NCBI RefSeq assembly: GCF_027744825.2
Contig: NC_071336.1
Span: 15,341,501-15,405,500, forward strand
Direction of reading: 5' to 3'
Origin: Synchiropus splendidus
Taxonomy: Eukaryota > Chordata > Actinopteri > Syngnathiformes > Callionymidae
DNA length: 64,000 nucleotides
Shown: in pieces, positions 1-12,567 of the stretch
Position numbering within the stretch: the stretch's first letter is position 1
Layout: every line of letters begins with the position of its first letter
Notes under the pieces: model-generated
Database searches by the model: none
What the model saw: only the letters and a program-made list of their open reading frames with translations
Told to the model about the DNA's origin: nothing
Made by a program: the position numbers and the translations under genes

Positions 1-287
1 CCACTTTAAATGAGCCACAGGTCTTGAACCTGCATCAGTGGTGACCTGAAGTGACTCCTGTGTGCTGCACTCACTTATGAAATAATGCACAAGAAAAAAG
101 TCTGATCATCTCAAGGTACTTGTGATGCACATCTGAGTGTGTTTGGACAACGTCCACATCTGAAGTATCTGCTCCACAGATCACTGCAGGCCTCCTCCTC
201 CATCCAATGAGTGGAAAAACCATTAGAGTGGAAATCTGCAGCTGCTTGAAGCCCAACAATACTAAACTAATGTAAATTAATTGGACC
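1..287. other. Non-coding, nothing recognised
   Basis: I see no coding signal, RNA gene or clear repeat here before the first CA tract. The short open frames lack any recognisable protein family and are interrupted in all frames. Confidence 0.5.
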
Positions 288-316
288 TCACACACACTCA
301 CACACACACACACACC
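288..316. repeat. (CA)n microsatellite
   Basis: An almost uninterrupted CA dinucleotide tract with one TCA interruption. Tracts of this type recur at 948, 9361, 16358 and 30107. Confidence 0.9.
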
Positions 317-391
317 ACCCTCTTCTTTCTGTCCTCTTGCTCCCAACATTCTGCCGCTCACTTGCATGCACACACAGTCAAGGTTCTTATG

Positions 392-650
392 TTTTGTGGG
401 GACATTTCATTGCCACAATGCTTTCCCCAGCCTCTCACTCTAAACCTTTTGAGCAAATGGCTAACCTCAACCAGGAGCTAAACCAACTTAAATTCAGTTA
501 TAATGACCAGATTATTCTGAAGTTTTAATCCTCAAATTGGGGCTTAAACTTGTGGGGACCGACAAAATGTACCCACAAGTCTATAAGGTCCCCAGAAGTA
601 GGTGTTCCAAGAGTTGGTGCATAAAATAATAGCTATATAGGACCACACAC
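392..650 (+). repeat. Dispersed GTGGGGAC-type repeat, copy 1
   Basis: The unit begins with TTTTGTGGGGACATTTCATTG, continues through a CCCCAGCC block, a 'taaacc...aaccagga' block and a 'cagttataatgacc' block, and ends with inverted versions of its start (GGGACC...GGTCCCCAG). The same ordered blocks recur at 677-948, 16389-16650 and 16676-16835, and in reverse at about 14990-15210. It has no coding capacity. The ends are inverted relative to each other, so it may be a non-autonomous DNA transposon or a composite palindromic repeat. I recall similar sequence from teleost genomes but could not search. Confidence 0.75.
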
Positions 651-676
651 ACGCGCAAACGTTTTTGTATTTCTCT

Positions 677-948
677 CCTTGTGGGGACATTGTGAGGTTT
701 CTCATTGACATAATGCTTTCCCCAGCCACTCACTGTAAACCTAATCATCCAAAACACATGGCTCACCTTAACCAGGACCAGAATCAAACTTAAACCCAGT
801 TATAATGACCCAGTTATTTCGGACGTCTTCATCCTGAAATTGAAGCTTAGATTTGCGGGGTCCAGCCAAATGGTCCCCACAAAGGCATAAGGTCCCCAAA
901 CAGAAGTGTTTTGTAAAGAATTGGTCCCCACAAGTGAAGCTAAACTGC
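677..948 (+). repeat. Dispersed GTGGGGAC-type repeat, copy 2
   Basis: Same block order as copy 1: CTTGTGGGGACATTGTGAG, the CCCCAGCC block, 'cttaaccaggacc', 'cagttataatgaccc', a 'tggggtccagccaaa' analogue, then GGTCCCCACAAG. It lies head-to-tail with copy 1 with about 25 bases between them, so the two form a degenerate tandem pair flanked by CA tracts on both sides. Confidence 0.75.
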
Positions 949-969
949 ACACACACACACACACACACA
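948..969. repeat. (CA)n microsatellite
   Basis: Pure CA dinucleotide tract of about 11 units, directly abutting the end of the second GTGGGGAC repeat. Confidence 0.9.
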
Positions 970-2220
970 TGCAGAGCAACCCTCCGCCCACAGCTCTTCC
1001 TAGTGTGAACTAAAATGGAAGTGATGTGTTGTGGCCTCAAATGCTGTGTGTGCATCTCTGACTCACTGTGGAGCCACGGCTGGGGACACTGCTTATGTGA
1101 TACTTTCTAAGTGTGCGTTTCGCCGCTTCACACACGTCAGATGGAGTGTGTATGCCCACATTATAAGCTGTCTGCCTGGCCATGTGCACTGCATTGTCGT
1201 TCTTCAGGGAGAACCCAGTTGATGGATAGAAGAGGCTGCGCTGCATCACTGTGAGGTCAGGGAGCACGAAGATGAGCTCCTCTTACAAGAATTCACTGGG
1301 AAGTGGCTGTTTCTGGAAATAACAATTTCCGGTACCATTTTGAGGGAACTATTGCAAGGCACGAGTTGGTGTATAATGTGTGAAATAAGTATGGACATCT
1401 CACTTGGAGCGCTTCATACATGACAATGATTGTCTCAAAGAAAGGATTATTGATGACTTGGCAAGCAGCAACTGATATCAACTTTTCAATCATTTCCTAT
1501 ATAAGCATTGTCATTCACTATTGCTAACGGATTTTTAACGCTAAGCTGGCAGTTTCCAAAACATCAAGGTAAAACGTGGAACCAAATTTGAAAGTGATTC
1601 ATTTCGCAACAGTGGTAAATCCATCATAGTGGTCAAGTTAGGAAACCAGAACCAACAGTGATGGACAGAAAGAAAAATGTTCTCTCTAAGTGTGTGCCAG
1701 ACTGTGGTGCTACCGGTGGGAGGATGAGGGCAGAGAGGCACATTACAAAAGGTCTCTCGTCACAGAGAGAGGAATGGCTTCTACTGCGTAGAACTGGATG
1801 CTGGAAGGGCAATATTTGATGTCTTGCTCCTGTTGTCAGGGAACAGAACTAACTTGACCCAAGTGAGTGCAGTGACCTGAAGCAGGGTGACTCGGGTCAG
1901 CAGGGTTTACAGTTAAGGAGTTAGGGTTTAAAGGCAGGTGGTTGGCAAGGTCCGGGCACCTGTGCCTCTCTGTTGGGCTGTGTTTTTGTCAGACCGTGGG
2001 AGGAAACGCGATTGTCTGGCCTTCAAAAGTTTTAGTATAAATGGATGGACGGACAGATGACTTGGTTTGTGCAATAAAACATAGTATGAACGGATTCTTG
2101 TCTAAAAAGGGCAAATGAATAGAGCCTCAAAATGAATGGAGCTGAATAAAGATACAGTTGTCTCTTTGAAGACAGCTATATATGGCATTAACTTCTGAAG
2201 GTTGCATCTAATTGTATTTG
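970..2220. other. Non-coding, nothing recognised
   Basis: Mixed-composition DNA with scattered stops in all frames. No recognisable exon, RNA gene or transposon piece was seen. Confidence 0.5.
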
Positions 2221-2221
2221 C

Positions 2222-2315
2222 CTTCCATTCATCACCCGCTCCAGTGTTCCACTCCTCCGGGGTCACAGGTTATCGGAGCCTATTTCAGTTGTCATTGAGG
2301 ACTAGAGGACACAAA
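2222..2315 (+). repeat. Decayed dispersed teleost repeat
   Basis: The string 'ccattcatcacccgctcc...ggggtcacaggttatcggagcctatttcagttgtcattgag' resembles a very common fish repeat whose intact form, from memory, reads like 'ccgct...ggggtcgc...ggagcctatcccagct'. The copy is short and diverged. Related degraded pieces are at about 16215-16350, 21275-21345 and 38340-38495. Family assignment is from recollection only. Confidence 0.5.
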
Positions 2316-5300
2316 GACACTATGTATGAGTCATTTGAGTTGAAACCAACACAAAAATTTGACAGAACTGTAGGAGTGATTGATTCTCTAGTGTTTTTAT
2401 TGATTTATTTTGCGCCATTACATGTACTCCTAATACTAGTAATCTAGTAATAATACGGTTCTTCACAATGATGAAACACACATGGTGAGACCCTCACATG
2501 TTTGTGTAGCCACGGTGTCTACAGGCGGAGCAGCGTATGAGAAGACTGCAGAGTTGACACAGGGGCTACATCTCCTTCCCTCAGTCGCTCCTCGGTGTCT
2601 GCTTTCATCAGACATCACTCGGCCGCCGCTCGGCTCTGTCACACGTTCCCCAGACTCACAAACCGACAGCTTTGTTGCCGCTCCAGCATGACGACAGCAA
2701 CACAGACCGCAGGAAGTTCACAGCAAGAAATTATAGGACGGCTCGGTAGCATTAGCTGTATTCCCTTCGCTTTGAAAACATGTGATTATTGCAGGATGTG
2801 ATTCTGAAGTGTGATAAAGTGTAGAGGTTACGCTTTTAACAGGCATCGTGTCGGAGATTTAAAGAGGTCACTGCTTTCCTGCTGGAGAGCTCTGTGTGGG
2901 CAGAGATGTTGGAGTTGTGAAGTCATCCCTCTGCATGGCGACGTTCTTTGGCACAGAGTTGGTTCTGGACCACACGGTGATGCTGTCGGTCAAGACTCTC
3001 TCCACAGCTGAGGAACAGTAATCTGAATCCCTACAGCAGCGGTGATGCGAAGCTCACAATTTGATATGATACATCGTCTCTGTTGGAGTCACAGTCTGGA
3101 ATAAGAGTTTAACAACGATTCTTTTTTTCTGTTGATCTGATGAAGTTGTAGAGGCTGCAGCGTTCCATCCTTTCTGAGCCAGATTTTTACTATTAACTAG
3201 GAAACAAAGATAAGAGGATAACGAAACAGGAGATAGCTCCATAAAGTCCAGATATATCAGTGAAGAAGCGCTGTGTCAACTTTAATGGAAGCGGTCCTCT
3301 TAAGTGTGGTTTGTGAAACCTTGTTGAAGATAAGAAGGTGATCCAGAGTCATGGTACGCTTCTGTACCCCCTTCTACTTTATCATGAGAGTTAATTTCAC
3401 ACTCAGTGCAGGGCATTTCCAGCAAAGATACCGAAATGTGCTGATCAAAGTGAGACAGGAGATTTTGGACAGCGTTTGAACGCAAGATTAGGTGACCTTG
3501 ACTTTTGTTGTGATATCAAAGTAGTTATGAAAACCCCTTATCAATAAACCATTACGATGACCAGGTCCAAAGCCTGGGCATTTTGCAGCCCTTTATGGAG
3601 TTTCTAGTGACCTACATCTCCTGTCTTGAAATGGATTTTTTCTTGTCTCTCTAGCAACGTCACCCAGCTAATGTGCGATAGGCAACATTTCTAAAATATG
3701 AGAGTAATAAGCAGCATGAGAGCTTTTTGTGTTGCTCAAAACCATTCAAGATATGTTAAGTTCTGACTATTAAGATGTTATTATGGTTCTGTTAACGTTT
3801 TCATTTCACATTTTCACATCATGGAATACTGTCTTACACTGTTGTAGCACAGGTGTATTTGTATAACTGCAGGAATCAGAGGCGGCCAATTTCATAATGC
3901 AGCGGGACGCTTCACGGGTAAGTTTCCCAAAGGCATTTTCTCTTGTTACTCCTTGGTTGTCCTCATATTGGCACAGAGAAACAGTTTAAATAAAATGCCT
4001 TTGTCGTTGATCCCATGCTGGCAGGAGGTGTGAATTTCAATGGAAGGTCACTGAACACTCCGCACACCTGGTGTAAGCTGGTCTGCTTATCAATTAACAG
4101 GCATCCAGGTGCAGGTCCTGAGGCCCGGATGGATCCTGATGTGATATTAGAGCACCACTGTTTCATTTGTATTCTGTTTTATTTGCGTCATCTTCTGCCT
4201 TAGGCATTTCCTGTCTGGAGTTGCACCAACAAGGCAGCTTCCTCCACCTTAGCCTGGTGTGTAAACAGTTGTGTTCCAGGCCTTCTGTTGCCTAGTACCT
4301 CCATTGTTAACATCCTTCATTCATCATGTTGTCTGTTGCTCCTCCTTTTACATCCAAACCACCTGAGTCCGGTCTCCTGTTTATTTAGATTTGTGAGCCT
4401 TCTGTTTTAATTGCTTTTATTTGACCACATTCAGAACACTGAAACATACAACTCGTGGTTTGGTCGCAGCCCTGAAGCATAAATTCCTCATTGTCAGATA
4501 TCTGTAAAATGAAGATGCATATTGCATGGATATAGAATAAATAAATAATTATAAATAAATGAAAAACAAACTTTGACATGAAATGGTATCCAGATGACTC
4601 AGATGAGAGAAAAGTAAGACTCACAACAACCACGTATCTGCATGCGAGCAAGAGGAAGACAAAATGTGTGTACTTGTTTGTATTGTGTGTGTGTGCGTTC
4701 ATCAGGGACAGAAGGAGAAGGAGCAGAGAAAACAACTCTCTGATCGAAAGTCATCCACCGGAACTGACACTTGATGAAAATGTTTTGACACCAACATCTG
4801 TCGGAGACGTCAGCTGACATCGCCTGATCTCTGGCAGCTGCTGTCTCGCTCGCAAGGCTGCTGCAACATAATCCTATGCATCCTCAAGACTGAGGTGAAT
4901 CGTCTGCTGATGAACAGCGCTGTGGGGCTTTGTGAAGCTCCGAGCAGCAGCATGTAAGTAATAACACACAAGGAGATACCCACTCATAACCCTAAAGAAC
5001 CATGACTCAGCTTATACTGTCTTATTAGCTTACTGCACAATTTTGTACATTTTTGTTGGGGTGTAGCATGAGTGCTGTTTTTATAACCGCGTCCGTCACC
5101 GCACCAAGTGCAGCACAGCTCATCAGCATAGATCTAGAGTGTATAGAAACAACAGAATTCACGTCATCTCCTTGTGTTCGTACATCGTGAACACATTCTT
5201 TATTGGTCATGATTTGAAAACTGGATCATTTCCAGCGGCACATCTGATAGTCTGTCTCGGCACACGAATGTGCCGCGGCACAGCGGTTGAAAACACTGGC

Positions 5301-6710
5301 TGAGAGAATGGAAGTCTGGGACCGCACATTATGTTTCAGCTGAAACTGACCTCAATAATCATAGTAGAGACTGCTATTCTGTTTTGGACAGATCAACAAA
5401 TATATATTTTGTTCAGCCTTGACTGTGCTTGAACATTTTCACCTCTGGTGTGATTAAGGTTAACACACCTGGCTCCATATTTTTCGCTCAAAAACCAAGC
5501 AACTTTTATTCTTTGGGGCATGTTCCTCCCAATTCAAACCAACCTCTTGGGAAACAGTTTTGCTCAAGGGTGTCATTCACTCAGGTCATCATATTTGGTG
5601 GATTCAAAGAGTCAACCTGACATAGCATGGATGATGAAAACTTTGATGTTGAATGAGTTGTGGTGTGTGGAAATGATCATGACCTAGGGTGCAGCCAAAA
5701 CAAAGAATCTAAAACTGAAGAACTATGATGCCAACTATTAGCCCTGCGGTGTCTATGACTGTGTGCTAAACTCCCCAAAAATCAATGCATTGCAATCGCA
5801 GTTGTATTCAGGATTCAGATAATAAATCGATGAAACTGAAAAAAATCAATGTATGACATTTCAGCAATCTAACTGACGGATGAAAGTTTGCAAAATTAAA
5901 CTTGTTCTCTCACAAAAACACAAACTCCATTTCAGTCGCTTGTATTTTTTTACATTTATTTATCGGACCACTATAGTAAAGTGCATTCAGAACAACTGCA
6001 ACTGCTGAAAGAGATAACAATATTTTCCCCGAAGGTCAAAAAACACAACAGTTCATCAAAGCAAAGATTGTCTTGGCAGCTACTATATGTGAACTGGATG
6101 CATAGCAGTCAACAAGAGTTCTGAGAGACACGATTTTTCTGCGATCTGCACTCCTCCCTCCTGTGGTTTCTCTTCATCCATGCACAGAGCTTGAGTCCTA
6201 TATCCAAATATGATCACGTGGATTAAGTCCAGAAAAGTGATATCAGTGCTGCCCTGCTTTTCACTCCATGATCCCCAGCAAGGAATAGCTTCTGCAACAG
6301 ACACATCAGAGGAGCTCAAAGTGGGTAAGAAGAGAGAACGTTCTCTATTAAGACCCAACTTTGTGACATGGCTTTGCAACACATCCTCACTCCCATGGCA
6401 ACAACATCGATCTGTACGACAGTGGCTGAGGTGTTTCTGATAGTTGTGGAGTACATAGTAACGATGCTCAGTGACAGCGAGTCCATTCACAGTCCACATG
6501 CAGCGCATACTGGACCAGATTCTTCGCGTCATTGGAGGCATGGTCAATCACAGCTTGCATGTAAAAAACAAAACAAAAAAAACTGAAAAAATGGCAGACA
6601 CTGGCGAAAAACACGTGGTGTTCACGATGATGCCCAGCCATTGTTATATTATTGTTGCTTAAGAGATGTGGAAGGGTGTCACAAGTTGGTAAAATAAATA
6701 ACTAAAAATA
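2316..6710. other. Non-coding stretch, one possible hAT-like end
   Basis: No exon could be supported. The longest open frame, minus strand 6083-6547 (154 codons), has no recognisable domain. At about 5213-5305, 'gaatgtgccgcggcacagcggttgaaaacactgg' resembles the terminal part of hAT-type DNA transposons (outer CAGTGTTTTCAACC on the minus strand), but no matching other end was found. Composition is otherwise unremarkable. Confidence 0.45.
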
Positions 6711-6738
6711 TATTATTAATAATAATAATAATAATAAT
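6711..6738. repeat. (AAT)n microsatellite
   Basis: Trinucleotide AAT/ATT tract, about nine units with one phase shift near its left end. Confidence 0.85.
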
Positions 6739-8430
6739 GAAAGTAACATGGTGATGTTGTCATATACAAATCAGATGAGTGAATTTGCTTCCATCCCAAA
6801 CTATGGTCATATAGAAGTAGCAATGTTCAATATTTCATTGAAAAAAACGCTGGCTATCAAAGCGTTAAGAAAAAACGTGTTTGTGCCAACATCGCCATAG
6901 AGAGAGAAAATAAGAGAGAATGAATGCAATGGAGATGACAAACGGTCAATGTGTGAAGTAAAGCATGATAATCACACCGTGAACTGAATCATATTTCTAT
7001 GCTAGATCACTCTGATTCACTCACACTCACACGCTCACGATAAATGATAAATTCCGACTGAAGTTTGCAACTGATTACGGTATGATCGAAAATCGCTGGT
7101 CAAAGAACTGATGAAACAAACATGTTCCAGAATAAAGCACTGTTCTGCATCGCGTTCTTGGACCCCTAAATCCACTTCCTGTTGTGATCACATGGGGTCC
7201 CACTGCGGTCCTAGAGTGACACTTGTCTCAGAGCTGAAGACACAAAAATAAAATGCTTAACTTACCAGGTCAACTTTGCTGCCATGTTTATTGATATTTA
7301 ATCCAAGGATGTGGCTGTCTGGGTGGAGGGAACCTTTATCCTACATACATGCTTTGAGGCATCTGCTACTTGTGATGTGGAAACAACTCATCCTAGTTTT
7401 GAGACTGAGACACGACTTATAGCTGTATAGAATGTGTATTGACATTTATTCATTGACTACTTCAACACTTCTGTGACACTCATCTTGATTGACTGGCTAA
7501 AACATGTTGCTCCTTGTGTAGAAGTAATCTGGCTGGTGAGAAACATAAGAATGATGTGATCCAGCTTTAAAATCTCTGTTCCAAGTTTTATCATGAAATA
7601 AAAGAAATGTTTCACTCGCGATGATGTCTTTGATGCTGTTTTCTTCTAACACAAAATGAGACACTGTGTTAGTCAAATTCACATCAGTAGGTGCCTGAAT
7701 AAAACCCAAATAAATGTCTGCAATATCTCCTGTTACACTCAACAAACTTAGAAACAAACTAACAACTCTATGTGGAAGAGCACACATGTCCCATAGCAAG
7801 GATTGAAATGCATGGTATAGACAGCCAAGACAAAATTGGTAGAGGGTGGTTTGTTGGGGTAGAAGTTGTGGGCACCTCCCAATCCATCTAATATGACAGT
7901 CCCACGTTCTTACATGTCAACTCCTCGTCCTGGTATTTAAAACCCCTGGTCCAATCTCCTCTTAGAGCTGTAATCTATCCTCTTCAGATTCAAAGGTGAT
8001 TTTTCAGGGTGACATCTGCAGCACATGCAAGAGCAACAATACACTCCTCCGGCTGACAAACAAGCATGTCATGATGTCTTAGGGTCACAGACTTGATATG
8101 TGACTGGACACAAGGATGAATCAACAACCCACAGCTGAAGACAAGGTGCTGACTGCTGTGCAAGCTTTAGGATTTTAGTGCGCTGCAGTGCCAAACAATG
8201 TAACTATTGAACACAAGATTGTGTTTATCAGACAGTGACAGGGCATCAAGTATTCAACATGCTTCACGTTTCATGATATTGCAAAATGAAAATACATATG
8301 TTTTTTTTTAATCACATGCTCACAAGTATTCACAGCCAAACTGAACTCCAAGAGATTTTCTTTCCAGGGATCCACCTTGAGAGAGTCCACCTGCCGTGAC
8401 TCCGGTTGAGTGGACGTGATTCAGAAAGAC
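6739..8430. other. Non-coding, nothing recognised
   Basis: AT-leaning DNA without supported exons, RNA genes or repeats. A minus-strand open frame at 7497-7799 has no recognisable family. Confidence 0.45.
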
Positions 8431-8439
8431 TCAAACTGG

Positions 8440-8800
8440 TCAGTATATAAGGCTCGGCAGTGCATGTCAGACAAGACAGCAACCTATCAAAGGAGACAAG
8501 GAGACCAAGAACATGATGGTGCCAGAGCTGCCTTGTTAGTCTGTGGAGAGAGAAGAACCTTCTCCAAGGACAACCATTTCTGCAGCCCTCCACCACTCCT
8601 CAGCCACAAAGCCACTCAGTTAAAGGCATGCAGCAGTAGTTTGCAAGAAAGCACACGAGGAACAATGGAAAACAACACACACTTGTTATGAGTTGAAGAT
8701 TGAACCCTTGGTGCCACCCAGCACCAGGCCAGTAGCATCCCAGATGTGAAGCATGGAGGTGGTAGTACAGTGGGAGCAGGCTGAATCTCTCTCTCAGAAC
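8440..8800 (+). mobile_element. Decayed Tc1/mariner transposon fragment
   Basis: The nucleotide sequence follows the middle of Tc1-type fish transposases block by block: 'ggagaccaagaac.tgatgg', 'ctgtggaga...gaaccttc', 'aaggacaaccatttctgcagc.ctccacca', an 'agtttgcaagaaagcac' analogue, 'aggccagtagcatccc' and finally 'gtgaagcatggaggtggtag', which encodes the VKHGGGS-type motif. Frameshifts, stops and gaps break the frame throughout, and neither terminal inverted repeat was found. It is a different Tc1 lineage from the copies at 45.5 and 58.2 kb. Assignment is by remembered family sequence. Confidence 0.72.
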
Positions 8801-9360
8801 ATACTTCTTTTCCACTATCCTCACTGGTCCCCCAGTTCCTTTCACTTTAATGTGTCAACGTGGTGATTCGGACGAATGTGTCTCTCCCAAACCCCCAAAA
8901 ATGTGTTTGTTTGGGAGAAAATGCTCCCTGTTCAGGTACAGCCTCAATATTTTATGTTAACTACTCTGAGGTATTTATCAGGAGGAAACAGGCTGAGCAA
9001 CAGTACTGCAGATAACAAGACACCGCATCTCGTTTTCGGAGCCCCCCCCAGCGAGCTCACCTGTGTGTGTGCGTGTGTGCGCTCCGGGTGTCCACACGGA
9101 CAGTGTAAAGCTTTGTCTCCAAACTCCCTCCAGAGGACAATAGTGTCAGATTGGGATTCAAGTTCGCCACCATCAAGGACACAATCGCAACTGTGGCTGG
9201 GATACACAAATTCATGCACACGCACACAGACGCAGCATGATGCGAGTCTTCAAACTGCATTCAGAAAGAGAGAGAGAAGGTCCGTGGAGAGAGACAATAG
9301 CAGCCTATGCATATATTTGGACTTGTAATGAGGACGCAGCCCACCAATTAAGAAGGAGCT
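8801..9360. other. Non-coding, nothing recognised
   Basis: Moderately GC-richer than its surroundings, with several open frames on both strands that overlap each other and show no family resemblance. No exon boundary pair could be supported. Confidence 0.4.
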
Positions 9361-9393
9361 GTGTGTGTGTGTGTGTGTCTGTGTGTGTGTGTG
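9361..9393. repeat. (GT)n microsatellite
   Basis: GT dinucleotide tract with a single CT interruption near the middle. Confidence 0.9.
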
Positions 9394-12346
9394 CCACTAG
9401 TCCCGGTAGGGGATGGAGACAGAACCCAGAGGAGGGGAACCGACCCCATTCAATGCTGGTAATCCAATTCTGAGAGCTGTCTTTCAGGGGAGGGGGTCGC
9501 TGTACGAAGAAGCTGAGCACTTCTTTAATGTGAATGCAAAGCAGGGGACGGGTCAGATTACTCCCTCCGCTTCCCTCTTGTAACCCTTCATTTGTTTTTT
9601 AAATCCATGACTCCCGCTCTCAGGGGCCACGGAGGACAGTCAGCCCCACCCCTGTTCCCCCCACCACTCTCTGTCCTTCTGTTCAATACAGCAATAAATG
9701 AGCGCTTTTATCTGAGGCTCCAGTTTCAGTCTCCGCTCTTTGGGATTTTCAACATGACAGTGAAAAACACTCACAGAGAGAATCTTTGTGGACTGAGAGG
9801 GTCTCTGTGTGCAGGACAGACCTCCAGATATCTCAAATGGAATGAACTCTTTGGAAATACTTCTAGCCAGACAAATATTGCGCACACAATTTTGGGATGT
9901 TTGCCAGTTCCTAATGCTGCTTCGGTTTGAGTGTGTCTGTAGGAGAGCTAGCAACAGAGCACCATTAAAATGTTAAACGCAACCAGACATCTGAGCAAAT
10001 ATACGAGACAAATGAATTTAAAATGTTGATGTAACATATTCATATCAATTTAGGTATACAGTATATAAAATAGGAAGTATATATAATAGGATGAAATGGT
10101 GTAATTCAACAACAAAAACGCTGACACAATATATGCTCAACTACATGACTGATCTACTCCCATTGCATTAAAACCAAACGAACAATAGAGGACCAACCAA
10201 TCGCTCTGTGCTAAAACCAAATTACTGCTCGATAACACATGTGCAAACCCTCTGTAAATGTGAGCCCACAAACCGTCAAACTAGATCTGTTGAATGTTCT
10301 GGGGCGGGCTTGGAAATGTAAGGGTCCGTACTTGAGAGCGAAGGCTGGTTGTAGCTATAATTTCACATCTTGGATCCATATGATACTGTAACTTTTCAAA
10401 GTGGCATGTCCTGACACCATGGGCACATTTAACACCAACCACCTCCTTTAGCAAGACTGCGCAGGAACTGCACAATCCATATGCAACATGGAAAAGTGAC
10501 TTAGGCGTCAACATTGGACGGAAAAGTTCTCTTGAAAATAGTCGCCGTTTGACGCCTTGGGGATTAGAAGGTCTTGATTTCTCTTCCATGTCTGTAAGAT
10601 CAAACCTCAATTTTCTCCAAATAATAACGGTTGAGCCCCGCCTCTCTAAGATCAGTCGCAGAAGGTCTCCTTACATTTCACCACAGCAATGGTTAATGAA
10701 CATGTCTCACACCAAACAGTGAACAAACCTCACTGCTGATCAGCTCGCGGAGCTCAGAAAGCATGTGAGCATGCTCTTCAGCTTGGTGCTGACTTGAGTC
10801 TCCAATGGTGTGTGGAGAGTGATCTGTCTGGACTGTGGGATCCGGTGCTATATTCACTAATGTCTTGTCCAAAAACTTGTCCTGCACCTTTTTTCGGTGG
10901 CCATTGATTTTTTTCTGAACCAGGCATACAGTCACTGATCTAAGTGTTTCTTAGCCACAAAAATTTTTTTCAACATTCAATGTTTTGTACAATAAAGAAA
11001 GAAACACAGACTTGTTTGTGGCAGAATGTGCTTTTATTTGTACTTTTCCAAATCATTTCAAGTTGAAGTGCAAACGCGAATCAGCCCGAGATCTGTGTGA
11101 GAGACAGTGGTGTCGCGAGTGTGTGATAAAACAGAATCCAATGTACAATGCAAACAAGTGTTGTGTCTATTTGCATTTAGACAACTTGCATGAAGTGCGA
11201 TTAATATAATTTAGTGTTTGCATGACCATCAAATGAGGATCCATCCCCCCATTAAGAAGTAATTATCATCTAATATGGATGCAGTTTAGATGCTGGGGTA
11301 CGAAGCAGATCGATTTGGGTACTGAGATGGACTCCGGCTCTGACCTGCCACAACATCATCGGCAGCACTTTAGTCGATTTAGGATAATAAAATGTCTTTG
11401 ACTGCTTTAATCACTTTTTAATCCAGGTTATTATGCACCCTGTGTGTCTTTTGTGTCATGTGGTTGCAGTGATCTGGCCACCGAGATAATGTGTTTAAGT
11501 TAATTTATGGGATGGAGTCATGATATTATTGCAGGGAGTCTGTTACAGAATGACAGTTTGTCCTTCTGTGTATTGTATATTGTTCAAAATGCATAAATGA
11601 TCACTAACCACAGTTTTATAATGTTTCATTTTGTCTGTCATCATTCCAGCTTGAGCCAACTCTGTGTTCTGAGAGAACCTGCGTGCTTTTTTTGGGTTCT
11701 CTATTACCTTGAGTGGGTTTCAAACTCCAGGTTCCTCCCTCAGTCTATCTCAGTCAGTCTAATCTTAGTAAGAGGACCTGAAATATGCCTGGGAGGCTTG
11801 TTTGGTCCGAGACCCTGAGCCCAAGTCAAGCATCAACCTAAATGTGAAAGCAGCCAGCTGGTCTGATTTCCTTTATCCAAAAACTATCAACGAAATGATC
11901 GTCTGCACTTTTGGGCTCCAGAGAGACAGGAAACATTTCTCTGCAACTGAAGTAGTGAGTTGCATTTTCTAACACAAGAGCCCTCCGCAGCTTTTCAGAG
12001 CTCGACAACACTTTGGTTGGAGCCATTTTTCAACTTAATGGCCAGGCTGTCAGGAACACTTCAATCTTCTCGATATGCCTCCCTTCCAGCCACTCTGGAG
12101 ATCTTAGCAGCACACGACAACAGCATCAAATGTCATTAGGATCATCTGTGTGCACTCACCGAGCAGCCACCACCAAATGACTTGGACAAGGGGGATTCTT
12201 TTGCTTAATCAGCTGAATTGTTCCAGCTATGGAAGCGATCTTCATACACGTATCATGGATCGGATCGCCAAGTGACCATGACCATGATGATGAAGATTGT
12301 TGCTGTTTTCCTTGAACTGCTTAGAATCCCAGCGTCTACAGGCTGT
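9394..12346. other. Non-coding, nothing recognised
   Basis: No exon, RNA gene or recognised transposon. Short open frames on both strands lack family features. Confidence 0.45.
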
Positions 12347-12567
12347 TAAAGGAACATGCCACCTATATTCCATAATGAAATATGCTCTCACCAGATCTGT
12401 GCAAGTACTTATATGAAGTATGGTTGGACAGAACAAGACCTTGCGATTTTCTGAGAGGATAAAAAGGAGAAGTGTGATGTGTGGCAGGGTAACACCTGGG
12501 ATCACAGTGCTACCTAGATCAGGTAAGAACACATTTCATTCTGGAATAGAAGTGGCATGTTGCTTTA
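12347..12567. mobile_element. MITE-like element with 38-bp inverted ends
   Basis: The first 38 bases (12347-12384, starting TAAAGGAACATGCCACCTAT) and the reverse complement of the last 38 (12530-12567, starting TAAAGCAACATGCCACTTCT) match at most positions. The element is about 221 bp and has no coding capacity. Both ends finish in TTTA/TAAA, so a TA- or TTAA-type target is possible. This is the structure of a miniature inverted-repeat transposable element. The superfamily is not assigned. Confidence 0.75.

Noticed and set aside
6083..6547. 154-codon minus-strand frame
   Set aside because: No recognisable domain, no supporting splice sites or promoter, and overlapping plus-strand frames of similar quality; chance ORF.
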